Below are positions 15,112 to 24,852 of a DNA stretch of 33,299 bases, piece by piece. Origin of the DNA: CAZZHG01 sp964653655. GTDB taxonomy: Bacteria; Bdellovibrionota; FAC87; UBA2466. The DNA is taken from contig CAZZHG010000060.1 of the NCBI GenBank assembly GCA_964653655.1, forward strand, positions 1 to 33,299, in the 5' to 3' direction. The notes beneath the pieces were generated by a model. It made no database searches. It had not been told where the DNA came from and was given only the letters and a program-made list of their open reading frames with translations. The position numbers and the translations under genes are program-made. Position 1 is the stretch's first letter; every line of letters starts with the position of its first letter.

Positions 15112-16800
15112 TCAGCCGCCTTTGGTGACGGCTAGCTCCAGAATTCGCTGGGGGGTTAAGTTCTGGTCATTCTGGTGGATTCGGCGGTACCAGTAGTAGT
15201 TGCGCAGCACGGAGGCCACGTACTCCCTGGTTTCCCGGTAGGGGATCAGGTCGACGAAGAGGATCGGATCGGAAGCGGGATAGCGCTGGGTCCACGTGGA
15301 GACCTTGTGAGGGCCGGCATTATAGGCCGCGAGCGCGAGGTGGATTTGCCCGTCCACCTGTTTCAGGAGCTTCAGTACGTAGTGGGCGCCTACTTCCACG
15401 TTGTCGTTCGGATCGAAGAGATTGTTGTCCTTGCGCAGCTCTTTCTTAACGGCGGGCAGTAGCTGCATCAGCCCGTGGGCGTTGGCGGAGGAGACGGCCT
15501 TGATGTTGAAGGCGCTCTCGCGGCGGGCGATGGAGATCAGTAAGTACGGATCCACGATGGAGGACTGGCGCTCGAATATAGGAAAGAACACCTTCGGGAA
15601 GTACAGCTCCATCGTCTCTTTCGAGACGAGGTTCGGATTGTTGTAGAGCACGTCCGTCAAAATCGAAATCTTGCCGTGGTAGTCGCCTTGCTCTCTCTTC
15701 AGCTCTGCCAGATAAATCTTCACTTCCGGCTCGATGCCGTAGGACTCGGCGACGGCCCAGTTGAGAACTTGGGAGGCGGTGGTGTCGAAGCCCAGCCGGT
15801 GCAGAATCTCGACCTGCTCGATAAGCGGGTTCACTAGAGGCATCTGGTTCGAGCGGGTGGTTTGGTGCAGATTGCGCTTTAGCAGGACGCTGCCCGGATC
15901 CTCGCTTCTCGCCGTCATCGCGATGAGGGTGTGGAACGAGAACGGGTACTCGGTCTCTAGCTTATCGAGGAGCTTCTTCGCTTCCGATTCCTTCTTCTGT
16001 TCGGAGTAGAGTCGGTAGAGCCAGTAGATGGGACGAGCGACGAAGCTCGACGGCGTTCCGATGGACTCTTTCAAGAGCCGTTCCGTCTCCCCGAAATCCT
16101 TGGCGGCGTAGTAGAAGAGCGCGGCCCGCGTGAGCATGTTCTCGCGGTCGGCCGTGTTGTTCACGATGCAGCTGCCGCCGCGGTCGTAAAGTTTCGCCAC
16201 GTCTTCCAGCTTCGCCTTATCCGGAAGGTTGTCCTCGAGCATCGAGGCGATGGAAATCGCGACGTTGTTCGGACACGCCTTCTCCTTGATGGCGAGATCC
16301 TTGAGAAGGTTCAGATTCGCATGGCTTAGCGCCGCGACTCCACGCAGGCTCGCCGCGACCGAGGCCATCCGCATCTCCGCCCAGTTGGAGACCTTTCCCT
16401 TTTTGATCTTGGGATAAACCCGGCGCAGCTTGCGGGACGCCGCCGAGGCGATGCGCTCCTTGCGAGTCTTCACTTTTTCTTCGAAGTAGTCGCGGTTGAT
16501 GATGCTGAAGCAAAAGAGGTTGTCGGTGGGGTTCAGCCGGCAGCTCTCTTCCAGACCCTCCACCTCGTCCTTGGGCAATTCGTCCTTCAGTAAGGCATTG
16601 AATTGCTTGGCTTTTGGGTAGACCGGATCGTCCACGGCGTTCGGGGCGGTGGCAACGGCGGACGGGCGGTCGGAGAAGTCGGTACTGACCGAAGCAGTGT
16701 TGCGGGGTTGCGGGCCCGAACAGCTGAATACCGAGGCAATGACTAGGAGAAAGAAAACCATGGTGAGGAAATTAGGCCGGAGTGGCCCAGGAACGAACAT
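15112..16800 (-). CDS. Lipoprotein lytic transglycosylase (Slt family, GH23-type domain)
   Basis: 562 residues. The ATG at 16800 is chosen because AAGGAG lies 3 bases upstream on the coding strand; the frame stays open further upstream but that extension is Arg-rich and lies before the signal peptide. Signal peptide residues 5-26 end in VFSC (Cys27), a plausible lipobox. Residues about 60-400 are helical and repeat-like, resembling the superhelical ring of Slt70. The catalytic domain (about 416-540) has ARRESAFN with catalytic Glu428, AHGLMQ (441-446), AAYNAGP (491-497) and IPYRETREYV. The enzyme cleaves the MurNAc-GlcNAc bond of peptidoglycan to form 1,6-anhydromuropeptides, in the periplasm at the membrane. 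It is divergent from the Pro/Tyr/Gln-rich lipoprotein gene. Confidence 0.93.
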   Translation of the reverse strand: MFVPGPLRPNFLTMVFFLLVIASVFSCSGPQPRNTASVSTDFSDRPSAVATAPNAVDDPVYPKAKQFNALLKDELPKDEVEGLEESCRLNPTDNLFCFSIINRDYFEEKVKTRKERIASAASRKLRRVYPKIKKGKVSNWAEMRMASVAASLRGVAALSHANLNLLKDLAIKEKACPNNVAISIASMLEDNLPDKAKLEDVAKLYDRGGSCIVNNTADRENMLTRAALFYYAAKDFGETERLLKESIGTPSSFVARPIYWLYRLYSEQKKESEAKKLLDKLETEYPFSFHTLIAMTARSEDPGSVLLKRNLHQTTRSNQMPLVNPLIEQVEILHRLGFDTTASQVLNWAVAESYGIEPEVKIYLAELKREQGDYHGKISILTDVLYNNPNLVSKETMELYFPKVFFPIFERQSSIVDPYLLISIARRESAFNIKAVSSANAHGLMQLLPAVKKELRKDNNLFDPNDNVEVGAHYVLKLLKQVDGQIHLALAAYNAGPHKVSTWTQRYPASDPILFVDLIPYRETREYVASVLRNYYWYRRIHQNDQNLTPQRILELAVTKGG

Positions 16801-16956
16801 CGTCTCCTTATTATAAGGGTCCGCACGCGAAATTGCAGTGCCGGTGCGGCGCCAGCCTAGCGCGTGCCGCGTCGGGACAAAAAACGGCACCTGTGGTGGG
16901 CCACTAGACGAACGCAATCGGGGAAAGGGGGGTGAATTCCGCAGGAAACGACTTGG

Positions 16957-16993
16957 CCCCGCCTTTGCTTTGTACGGCACCCGAGAGGCGGGG
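16957..16993 (+). promoter_or_regulatory. 8-base inverted repeat in the leader of the Pro/Tyr/Gln-rich lipoprotein gene
   Basis: CCCCGCCT (16957-16964) and AGGCGGGG (16986-16993) are perfect complements around a 21-base loop, 32 bases before the ATG at 17026. It could be a leader hairpin or an operator-like dyad. The whole divergent region 16801-17025 (225 bases) must hold promoters for the lytic transglycosylase and the lipoprotein, but no convincing -35/-10 pair was seen. Confidence 0.35.
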
Positions 16994-17025
16994 CGGATAG
17001 CCCTGCGGTAGGAGTAGTGAGAGTT

Positions 17026-17397
17026 ATGAAAAAGATTTTTTCTGCGGTCGTTCTCGCGTTCAGCTTCGTGCTGATCTCTTGCGGACGGGATTGCCAATAC
17101 GGCGCGAACTACGGATATCAGGATCCGAGCTGCCCGGTGTACGGAAGCCCGTACCAACAGCCTTACGCGCAACCGTATCAGCAGCCTTACCAGCAGCCTG
17201 GTTACTCTCCGTACGGACAGCCGGGATACTACCCGCCGAATCCGTCGCAGTATCCGCAGATTCAGACGTATCCGTACCAGCAGCCGAACCCGTACTATCA
17301 GCAGACGAACTATGTTCCGGCGCCGTACTATCCGTCGAACAATCCGTACCAGTACAGCTGTTCGCCCGCGAATCCGTACTGCTACCGGGTGAAGTAA
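17026..17397 (+). CDS. Pro/Tyr/Gln-rich low-complexity lipoprotein
   Basis: 123 residues from the ATG at 17026, which has GGAG 11 bases upstream; an in-frame GTG at 17017 is only 2 bases from that GGAG and is disfavoured. Signal peptide MKKIFSAVVLAFSFVLISC with a good lipobox (LISC, Cys19). The mature protein is dominated by Tyr, Pro, Gln, Asn and Gly, with PYQQP and PYAQP type units between residues 41 and 60, and four further cysteines (Cys23, Cys36, Cys102, Cys109). It is probably an extended, possibly disulfide-tethered surface or periplasmic lipoprotein. No named family was recognised; composition recalls proline/tyrosine-rich coat-type proteins but homology cannot be claimed. A strong terminator follows at 17430-17460. 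Confidence 0.75.
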   Translation: MKKIFSAVVLAFSFVLISCGRDCQYGANYGYQDPSCPVYGSPYQQPYAQPYQQPYQQPGYSPYGQPGYYPPNPSQYPQIQTYPYQQPNPYYQQTNYVPAPYYPSNNPYQYSCSPANPYCYRVK

Positions 17398-17401
17398 GGC
17401 T

Positions 17402-17860
17402 TCAGTTCTGAGAATCGTTTAAAGATTGAGGAGGAGCTTCCAGCTCCTCCTTTTTCTTTTCGAACTCGGAAAGTTTCGCGTCGTACACCGTGACTCGTTC
17501 TTTCCAGGATTGAAGCTGCCGCTCGAGCGGAACTTTCTGAATCGCAATCTGCCCCAGGCTATCGTCGATGCCCTTGATGAGGGCTTTCGTCTTATCCGCG
17601 TCCGCGCCGCTCTTATCGATGTCTTTGTACTTCGTCCGCAAGGCCTCGTGCTCTTTCTCCAGCTTTTCCAGAGCTCCGATTTCCGCCGTCAGGGTGTCGA
17701 TGTTGTGTGTCGCCGCGGCGAGGTTCTTTCTCGCCCGGTCGATGTTCTCGCTGAGTACCTCGAGGTTCTTCTGAATGCGTTTATTGGCCTCGGGCTTGAG
17801 CACGGGCTCTTCCGCGAGACCCGGCAACGAAAGGAACGCTATCAATAGGAGGGACTTCAT
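17402..17860 (-). CDS. Exported coiled-coil protein of unknown function
   Basis: 152 residues, ATG at 17860, 9 bases after the stop of the TlpA-like gene. Residues 1-16 (MKSLLLIAFLSLPGLA) are a signal peptide. The rest is almost entirely helical with heptad-like spacing of Leu and Ile and many Glu and Lys (for example NLEVLSENIDRARKNL and EKLEKEHEALRTKYKDID), so a periplasmic coiled coil is likely. No catalytic motif was seen and no family recognised. Its 3' end, coding for KKEELEAPPQ, is used on the other strand as the terminator of the convergent lipoprotein gene. It is the last gene of the minus-strand ribosomal cluster transcript, if readthrough occurs. Confidence 0.7.
   Translation of the reverse strand: MKSLLLIAFLSLPGLAEEPVLKPEANKRIQKNLEVLSENIDRARKNLAAATHNIDTLTAEIGALEKLEKEHEALRTKYKDIDKSGADADKTKALIKGIDDSLGQIAIQKVPLERQLQSWKERVTVYDAKLSEFEKKKEELEAPPQSLNDSQN
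17430..17460 (+). terminator. Rho-independent terminator of the Pro/Tyr/Gln-rich lipoprotein gene
   Basis: GGAGGAGCT (17430-17438) and AGCTCCTCC (17442-17450) form a perfect 9-base-pair stem with a 3-base loop, followed on the plus strand by TTTTTCTTTT (17451-17460). It lies 33 bases after the lipoprotein stop codon, inside the coding sequence of the convergent coiled-coil gene. Confidence 0.9.
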
Positions 17861-17869
17861 CGGGATCTA

Positions 17870-18499
17870 TTATAGCCGCGCTTGGGCGTGGAGAGTGCCT
17901 AAGACTTCTTCGGACAGCCAGTTCTGGGGGCCTATCCACTTGTGACGGATGGCGCCGCTAGGCTCCATCCAATAGGTCTCGGGAAAGCGCGTGGTGCCCA
18001 TCCGGGCGGAGAAGTATCCGTTCGGGTCGTGAAGAACGAGCACCGTCGGCGAAAAATCCAGCGTTTCGAAAAGTCCCGTCACGTCTTGCGCGAACTCGTC
18101 GACCGAAATGGTCACCAATATCGGAAGCTGGTCTTTGGGGCGCTGCTGGAGCTGGCGGTTCAGGTAGTCGAGTGCCGGCAGCTCGTCGAGACAGGGCGGG
18201 CACCAGGTTGCCCAAAAGTTCACGAGAATCCCGCCAGGCGAATGGGTCGCGAGGTCTCCGAGGGTCACCTGTCCGCGGCCTTTCAGGGCCGGCGGAAGAA
18301 CTCCCCGTCCCGCCACTACCACGAACGAATGATCGAGGGGGAAAAGCGCCTTTTCGGCGGCATCCGTCGATTGAGAGGATTGGTATTGGAATCGGGTAGG
18401 GCGTACCCAGTCGGGAAGAAAGCCGAGCAAAACGAGCAGACCAATCACCACGAGGATCGAAGCAAACCCTACTCCGAATCTCCTCTTGGTTGTCGTCAC
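17870..18499 (-). CDS. TlpA-like membrane-anchored thioredoxin-family protein
   Basis: 209 residues, GTG start at 18499, 9 bases after the rplQ stop; an AAGGA formed by the end of rplQ lies about 11 bases upstream. One N-terminal membrane segment (about 9-30) anchors it with the rest in the periplasm. Redox motif WCPPC (Cys100, Cys103) within ILVNFWATWCPPCLDELPAL is typical of TlpA/ResA-type thiol-disulfide oxidoreductases, and MGTTRFPETY carries the expected cis-Pro region. Such proteins reduce disulfides in the periplasm, for example in cytochrome c maturation or copper-site assembly; the client here is unknown. Its position directly behind rplQ, with no terminator visible between, suggests readthrough from the alpha operon. 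Confidence 0.88.
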   Translation of the reverse strand: MTTTKRRFGVGFASILVVIGLLVLLGFLPDWVRPTRFQYQSSQSTDAAEKALFPLDHSFVVVAGRGVLPPALKGRGQVTLGDLATHSPGGILVNFWATWCPPCLDELPALDYLNRQLQQRPKDQLPILVTISVDEFAQDVTGLFETLDFSPTVLVLHDPNGYFSARMGTTRFPETYWMEPSGAIRHKWIGPQNWLSEEVLGTLHAQARL

Positions 18500-18508
18500 G
18501 GGCTCGGT

Positions 18509-19078
18509 TTATTCCTTGTCTTTGGCTTCCTTCGCCTTGGGTTTCTTCGAGGCCTTGTCTTGCGGTGCCTTGTCGGCTTTCGCTTCCTTGGCGGCCTTCG
18601 CGGGCTTATCGGCCTTGGCTTCCTTCTTGGGAGCCGTCTTTTTCGTCGGCTTCACCGGAGTCTTGCCCTTGGCCTTCTTGGTGCCTTCTTCCGGAATGTA
18701 GCGGATTAGGCACATCGGAGCGTTGTCTCCGGGACGGTTGTCCGCGAGACGGAGAATCTGGGTGTAGCCGCCGGGCCGGGTCTGAAACCGGGGAGCCAGG
18801 CTATCGTACAGCTTACGTACGGCGTTGTCCGTGCGGTTGTTGCCGTTCGCGCTGGTCTTCGTGTGACCGAGAATCTGGTAGATGCGCTTGCGGTTGGCGA
18901 GATCTCCCCGCTTAGCGAGCGTCACAACCCGTTCGGCAAACCAGCGAAGTTCCTTCGCGCGTCCCGGCGTGGTGCGGATGGTTTCGTGCTCGATGAGCGA
19001 CATCGTCAGCCCGCGGAATACCGCCCGGCGCTGATCCGAGTCCATGCCAAGTTTTCTGCCCGATTTACCGTGTCTCAT
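18509..19078 (-). CDS. rplQ: 50S ribosomal protein L17 with long C-terminal extension
   Basis: 189 residues, against about 115-130 in most bacteria. Residues 1-130 are a normal L17: MRHGKSGRKLGMDSDQRRAV start, LTMSLIEHETIRTT, AKELRWFAERVVTLAKRGD, and RPGGYTQILRLADNRPGDNA near the end of the core. Residues about 131-189 are a Lys/Ala/Pro/Asp-rich tail with repeated KAxKxDKxxK-like units, probably disordered and positively charged. L17 binds 23S rRNA near the polypeptide exit tunnel, so the tail could lie on the ribosome surface close to the exit. It is the usual last gene of the alpha operon, after rpoA. Confidence 0.97.
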   Translation of the reverse strand: MRHGKSGRKLGMDSDQRRAVFRGLTMSLIEHETIRTTPGRAKELRWFAERVVTLAKRGDLANRKRIYQILGHTKTSANGNNRTDNAVRKLYDSLAPRFQTRPGGYTQILRLADNRPGDNAPMCLIRYIPEEGTKKAKGKTPVKPTKKTAPKKEAKADKPAKAAKEAKADKAPQDKASKKPKAKEAKDKE

Positions 19079-19101
19079 AACAACTTCCTAACTACTGCAA
19101 A

Positions 19102-20142
<1,041 letters not shown>

Positions 20143-20153
20143 TTCGGTTCTCC

Positions 20154-20780
20154 TTAACGAGAGTAGAGCTCGACCACCAGGTTCTCTTCGACAGGTAGCG
20201 TGATGTGGTTCCGCTCGGGGAGATACTTCACGGTGCCTTTGAATTCGGTTTTGTTCAGCTCGAGCCAATCCGGAATCTCGCGCTTGCCCACGTTTTCGAG
20301 GGCGCGCAGGATGGCTTTCTTCTGCTGACTCTTCGCGGTGACGCTAACGACGTCATTCACCCGCAGAATCGTATTGGACACGCTGGCCGGCTTGCCGTTG
20401 ACCAGGAAATGGCCGTGACGGACGAGCTGACGGGCTTCGGCGCGGCTGTCGGCGAAACCGAGCCGGTAGACGACGCCGTCCAACCGGGTCTCGAGGACGC
20501 GGAGCAGGTTCAAGCCGGTGGAGCCCTTCTGGCGTTGAGCAATGTCGAAGTAACGGGCGAACTGGGTTTCCAGCACGCCGTAAATGCGCTTCAGCTTCTG
20601 CTTTTCGCGGAGCTGGAGGCCGTAGTCCGAAAGCTTGGTGCGGCGCTGGCCGTGTTGGCCGGGCGGATAAGCGCGACGCTCAAAACCACATTTGTCGGAG
20701 TAACAACGGTCCCCTTTGAGGAACAGTTTCATGTTCTCGCGACGGCACATCTTGCAAACTGAATCGGTCGTTCTCGCCAT
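20154..20780 (-). CDS. rpsD: 30S ribosomal protein S4, zinc-binding type
   Basis: 208 residues, ATG at 20780. An N-terminal zinc site is formed by Cys9, Cys12, Cys26 and Cys31, making this the C+ form of S4. The S4 RNA-binding domain lies at about 98-160 (ETRLDGVVYRLGFADSRAEA, RQLVRHGHFLVNG). S4 is a primary 16S rRNA binder that nucleates small-subunit assembly, and in many bacteria it represses its own operon at translation. It lies between rpsK and rpoA. Confidence 0.98.
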   Translation of the reverse strand: MARTTDSVCKMCRRENMKLFLKGDRCYSDKCGFERRAYPPGQHGQRRTKLSDYGLQLREKQKLKRIYGVLETQFARYFDIAQRQKGSTGLNLLRVLETRLDGVVYRLGFADSRAEARQLVRHGHFLVNGKPASVSNTILRVNDVVSVTAKSQQKKAILRALENVGKREIPDWLELNKTEFKGTVKYLPERNHITLPVEENLVVELYSR

Positions 20781-20786
20781 GACTTC

Positions 20787-21278
20787 TTAGACCCTTCTCT
20801 TTTTGGGAGGACGGCACCCGTTGTGAGGAATGGGGGTAACGTCACGAATATAGGTAATGCGAAGACCGGCGGATTGCAGACCGCGCATGGCCGATTCACG
20901 GCCGGCTCCGGGGCCGTTCACGAAAACGGCTACCGAGCGGACGCCGTTATCGGCGGCGACACGGCCGGCATCTTCCGCCGCGACCTGAGCCGCGAAGGGC
21001 GTGCTCTTACGAGCGCCGCGGAAACCGCGCTTACCGGCGGACGACCAGGCGACCACTCCACCGGCGGGATCCGCCACGGTGATGATGGTGTTGTTGAAGG
21101 AGCACTGAATGTGGGCGTGCCCGTGGGGCACGTCCCGCTTGTTGGACTTCTTCTTACGAACGACTTCTTTACCGTCTTTCGTATCTTTGGCTTCCTTGCC
21201 TTCCGCAGCTTCCGCTACGACGGGCTTTTCAGCTTTTTCAGGCTTTTCCGGCTTTTCGGCTTTGTCAGCGTCACTCAC
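20787..21278 (-). CDS. rpsK: 30S ribosomal protein S11 with charged N-terminal extension
   Basis: 163 residues against about 125-130 usually. GTG start at 21278 with GGAG 8 bases upstream; the N-terminus is kept because no other start with a ribosome binding site exists nearer the core. Residues 1-48 are Lys/Glu/Ala/Asp-rich with EKP repeats (EKPEKPEKAEKP). The S11 core follows: HIQCSFNNTIITVAD, AGKRGFRGARKSTPFAAQVA, GPGAGRESAMRGL and a C-terminal GCRPPKKRRV. S11 forms part of the platform of the 30S subunit near the mRNA exit site, so the extension would project on the solvent side. The function of the extension is unknown. Confidence 0.97.
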   Translation of the reverse strand: MSDADKAEKPEKPEKAEKPVVAEAAEGKEAKDTKDGKEVVRKKKSNKRDVPHGHAHIQCSFNNTIITVADPAGGVVAWSSAGKRGFRGARKSTPFAAQVAAEDAGRVAADNGVRSVAVFVNGPGAGRESAMRGLQSAGLRITYIRDVTPIPHNGCRPPKKRRV

Positions 21279-21291
21279 TTACAACACTCCA

Positions 21292-21675
21292 TTACTTCGA
21301 AACTTTGAGTTGCTTACGGACGGCCACTGTCTTGCGCGGACCCTTGCGGGTACGGGCGTTCGTGTGGGTGCGCTGGCCGCGCACGGGAAGACCCTTGCGG
21401 TGCCGAAGGCCGCGGTACGTACCGAGGTCCATCAAGCGCTTGATGTTCTGGTTGATGACCCGGCGAAGTTCACCTTCCACCCGGAAATTCTTTTCCAAGA
21501 AGTCACGAATCTTGGCGACTTCGTCTTCGCCGAGCTGATCCGTTTTCTTGTTCGGGTCGATGTTGACGGCCTTCAGTACCTTCAACGAAGTGCTGCGGGC
21601 CACTCCGTAGATGTACGTAAGACCCACTTCAATTCTTTTGTTTCTGGGGAGGTCGACTCCCGCGATGCGTGCCAC
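21292..21675 (-). CDS. rpsM: 30S ribosomal protein S13
   Basis: 127 residues, GTG start at 21675, 3 bases after the rpmJ stop. MARIAGVDLPRNKRIEVGLT at the start and the C-terminal RHRKGLPVRGQRTHTNARTR and GPRKTVAVRK are diagnostic for S13. The protein sits in the 30S head and contacts the P-site tRNA and the 50S subunit (bridges B1a/B1b). Normal length for the family. Confidence 0.98.
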   Translation of the reverse strand: MARIAGVDLPRNKRIEVGLTYIYGVARSTSLKVLKAVNIDPNKKTDQLGEDEVAKIRDFLEKNFRVEGELRRVINQNIKRLMDLGTYRGLRHRKGLPVRGQRTHTNARTRKGPRKTVAVRKQLKVSK

Positions 21676-21678
21676 TGA

Positions 21679-21792
21679 TTAACCCTGCCTCTGTTTGTGC
21701 CGCGGATCTTCGCAGCTCACACGAACTACGCCACCGCGCCTAAATACGCGACATTTATTGCAAATTGGTTTTACTGACGCTCTAACTTTCAT
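21679..21792 (-). CDS. rpmJ: 50S ribosomal protein L36, zinc-binding type
   Basis: 37 residues from the ATG at 21792 (MKVRASVKPICNKC). The frame is open upstream to 21879 but those 29 residues are not part of L36 and cover the putative promoter. Zinc ligands Cys11, Cys14, Cys27 and His32 are intact, so this is the C+ form. L36 stabilises 23S rRNA near the base of the L7/L12 stalk region. It follows a 99-base AT-rich gap after infA. Confidence 0.97.
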   Translation of the reverse strand: MKVRASVKPICNKCRVFRRGGVVRVSCEDPRHKQRQG

Positions 21793-21818
21793 ATACAGCT
21801 CTACCCAAATAGAGACAA

Positions 21819-21848
21819 TATTTAGGCGAAGGACACTTAAGTTGTCAA
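21819..21848 (-). promoter_or_regulatory. Candidate internal promoter for the rpmJ-rpsM-rpsK-rpsD-rpoA-rplQ segment
   Basis: On the minus strand a perfect -35 box TTGACA (21843-21848 as TGTCAA on plus) is followed 18 bases later by TAAATA (21819-21824 as TATTTA on plus), a weak -10 match. A start site near 21812 would give a leader of about 20 bases to the rpmJ ATG. The gap 21793-21891 is notably AT-rich compared with its flanks and is the largest intergenic gap in the ribosomal cluster, which supports a promoter here. Confidence 0.5.
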
Positions 21849-21891
21849 ATCCATTGCTCAAAGCCTGGAAGACAACCATTATTCCGCAGGC

Positions 21892-22110
21892 TTACTTCGC
21901 TCGGTAAGTTATCCTACCGCGCGTCAGGTCATAGGGGGACAATTCCACCGTCACCTTATCGCCCGCCAAGATACGGATGTAGTGCATCCGCATCTTTCCA
22001 GATATGTGGGCCAGGATGGTTTTTCCGTTCGAAAGCTGCACCCGAAACATAGCGTTCGGTAGCGGTTCGAGCACCGTCCCCTCCACTTCGATCATGTCGT
22101 CCTTCGGCAT
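21892..22110 (-). CDS. infA: Translation initiation factor IF-1
   Basis: 72 residues, ATG at 22110. MPKDDMIEVEGTVLEPLPNA at the start, FRVQLSNGKTILAHISGKMR and the C-terminal VELSPYDLTRGRITYRAK are classic IF-1, a single OB-fold protein that binds the 30S A site during initiation. Length is exactly typical. It lies 26 bases after map, the common arrangement secY-adk-map-infA-rpmJ. Confidence 0.98.
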   Translation of the reverse strand: MPKDDMIEVEGTVLEPLPNAMFRVQLSNGKTILAHISGKMRMHYIRILAGDKVTVELSPYDLTRGRITYRAK

Positions 22111-22136
22111 ACCGTCTCTCTGAAACCCGGGCTCCT

Positions 22137-22913
22137 CTAGTTAATCTGCCACCCATAGGGCTTACCTTCCCATTCGGTAAGCACTTCCGGATCGCCTTCC
22201 GTTACTAAAATCGTGTGCTCGTAGTGCGCCGACAATTTTCCGTCGTCCGTCACCGCGGTCCATCTGTCGTCGAGAACCCGCACTCCCGCGGATCCTTCGC
22301 TGACCATGGGCTCCAAACAAATCGTCATCCCGGCGCGAAGCATGAGGTTCGAGGCGCCCGCTTCGTAGTTGGGTACCTGAGGATCCTCGTGCAGCTTCGT
22401 GCCGATTCCGTGGCCCACGAACTCGCGGACCACTCCGTATCCCATCGGCTTGACCGTGCCTTCGATCGCGCGCGCGATGTCTTTCAAGGTCTTGCCCGGG
22501 CGGCAGGCGTCGATCCCCGCGTAGAGGGAAGCCTTCGTCGCGCGCATGAGCTTCAGCGCGTTCTCCGGCGGCTTGCCGATCGGAACCGTCACGGCGCTGT
22601 CGCCGTAAAAACCTTCCAGAATCACGCCGAAGTCGAGCCCGATGATGTCGCCGTCTTTGAGGGCGTACTTACCCGGGATTCCGTGAACGATCTGGTCGTT
22701 CACCGACGTGCAAAGCGAGTGCTTGTAGCCCTGATAGCCCTTGAAGGCTGGCTTCACCCCGAAGTCTTTGCAGCGCTTCTCCGCCATCGCGTCCAGCTCG
22801 AGGGTCGTCACTCCGGCTTTCGCGGAATCGGCGAGCTCGATGAGAATCTGGCTCACGATCTTGCCGCACCGGCGCATGATCTCGAGCTCTCTTTTGGACT
22901 TGATGGTAACCAT
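22137..22913 (-). CDS. map: Methionine aminopeptidase, type I
   Basis: 258 residues, ATG at 22913 overlapping the adk stop by one base (TAATG). The dinuclear metal ligands are all visible: Asp94 (IGLDFG), Asp105 (FYGDSA), His168 (FVGHGIG), Glu201 (CLEPMV) and Glu232 (YEHTIL); His77 (QIVHGIP) is the catalytic histidine. It removes the initiator methionine from nascent proteins when the second residue is small. The length and the lack of an N-terminal extension indicate type Ia. Translation is likely coupled to adk. Confidence 0.97.
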   Translation of the reverse strand: MVTIKSKRELEIMRRCGKIVSQILIELADSAKAGVTTLELDAMAEKRCKDFGVKPAFKGYQGYKHSLCTSVNDQIVHGIPGKYALKDGDIIGLDFGVILEGFYGDSAVTVPIGKPPENALKLMRATKASLYAGIDACRPGKTLKDIARAIEGTVKPMGYGVVREFVGHGIGTKLHEDPQVPNYEAGASNLMLRAGMTICLEPMVSEGSAGVRVLDDRWTAVTDDGKLSAHYEHTILVTEGDPEVLTEWEGKPYGWQIN

Positions 22914-23545
22914 TACTGCAACGCCCGAAGGAGCTCTTTCTGAAGGACCTCGATCGGGCGATCCCCGTCGAAGGACTTCAGTTTTCCGCTCTTTTCATAG
23001 TAGGCAAGCAGCTTGCTGTTCTGGCCTTCAAAAACTTCCAGGCGGCGCTTCACGACGTCTTCTCCGTCGTCGGAGCGTTGAATGACGGGACCGCCGCAGC
23101 GGTCGCAGATGCCGTCCTTCTTCGGTTTCAAAGTGATGGCGTGGTAAGGCTCGCCGCAAGTCTTGCAAACCCGCCGGCCGGTGAGGCGGGCGATTAGCTT
23201 TTCGTTCGGCACCTTGAAGAACAAGGCGCGGGCAACCGCCGTCTTGGGGTTGCGATCCAAAGCTTCGGCCTGGGGAACGGTGCGCGGAAAACCGTCCAGA
23301 AGTACGCGCTTCACGGGAGTCTTCGCGAGCGAGCTCTCGATGATGGCGATCATGATGTCGTCGGGAACTAGCTCGCCCCGATCCATGAAGCCCTTGGCCT
23401 TCAAACCGACTTCCGTTTTCTCGACGATAGCGGCACGCAGAATGTCGCCCGTGGAAAAGTGGACGAATCCACCCGCCTGGGCCAGCTTCTTTGCTTGTGT
23501 GCCTTTGCCCGATCCGGGCGCTCCGAGAAATACCGTGATATCCAT
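22913..23545 (-). CDS. adk: Adenylate kinase, zinc-LID type
   Basis: 210 residues, ATG at 23545, 2 bases after the secY stop. The P-loop GAPGSGKGTQAKK (8-20) and DGFPRT (84-89) are typical. The LID domain carries a zinc site (Cys127, Cys130, Cys147, Cys150), as in many Gram-positive and deltaproteobacterial enzymes but not in E. coli. It interconverts ATP + AMP and 2 ADP in the cytoplasm. The gene lies between secY and map, the usual spc-operon placement. Confidence 0.97.
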   Translation of the reverse strand: MDITVFLGAPGSGKGTQAKKLAQAGGFVHFSTGDILRAAIVEKTEVGLKAKGFMDRGELVPDDIMIAIIESSLAKTPVKRVLLDGFPRTVPQAEALDRNPKTAVARALFFKVPNEKLIARLTGRRVCKTCGEPYHAITLKPKKDGICDRCGGPVIQRSDDGEDVVKRRLEVFEGQNSKLLAYYEKSGKLKSFDGDRPIEVLQKELLRALQ

Positions 23546-23547
23546 CG

Positions 23548-24849
<1,302 letters not shown>

Positions 24850-24852
24850 GGT

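Noticed and set aside
16801..17172. N-terminal extension of the lytic transglycosylase
   Set aside because: It would overlap the divergent lipoprotein gene, precede the signal peptide and ignore the AAGGAG next to the ATG at 16800.
17079..17411. 110-codon second plus-strand frame over the Pro/Tyr/Gln-rich lipoprotein gene
   Set aside because: No signal peptide or binding site; the lipoprotein frame has both a signal peptide with lipobox and a terminator placed correctly.
20143..20268. 42-residue N-terminal extension of RpoA
   Set aside because: It overlaps the 3' end of rpsD and does not resemble any RpoA; the ATG at 20142 has a good binding site.
21793..21879. 29-residue N-terminal extension of L36
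   Set aside because: L36 is about 37 residues; the extension covers the AT-rich putative promoter.
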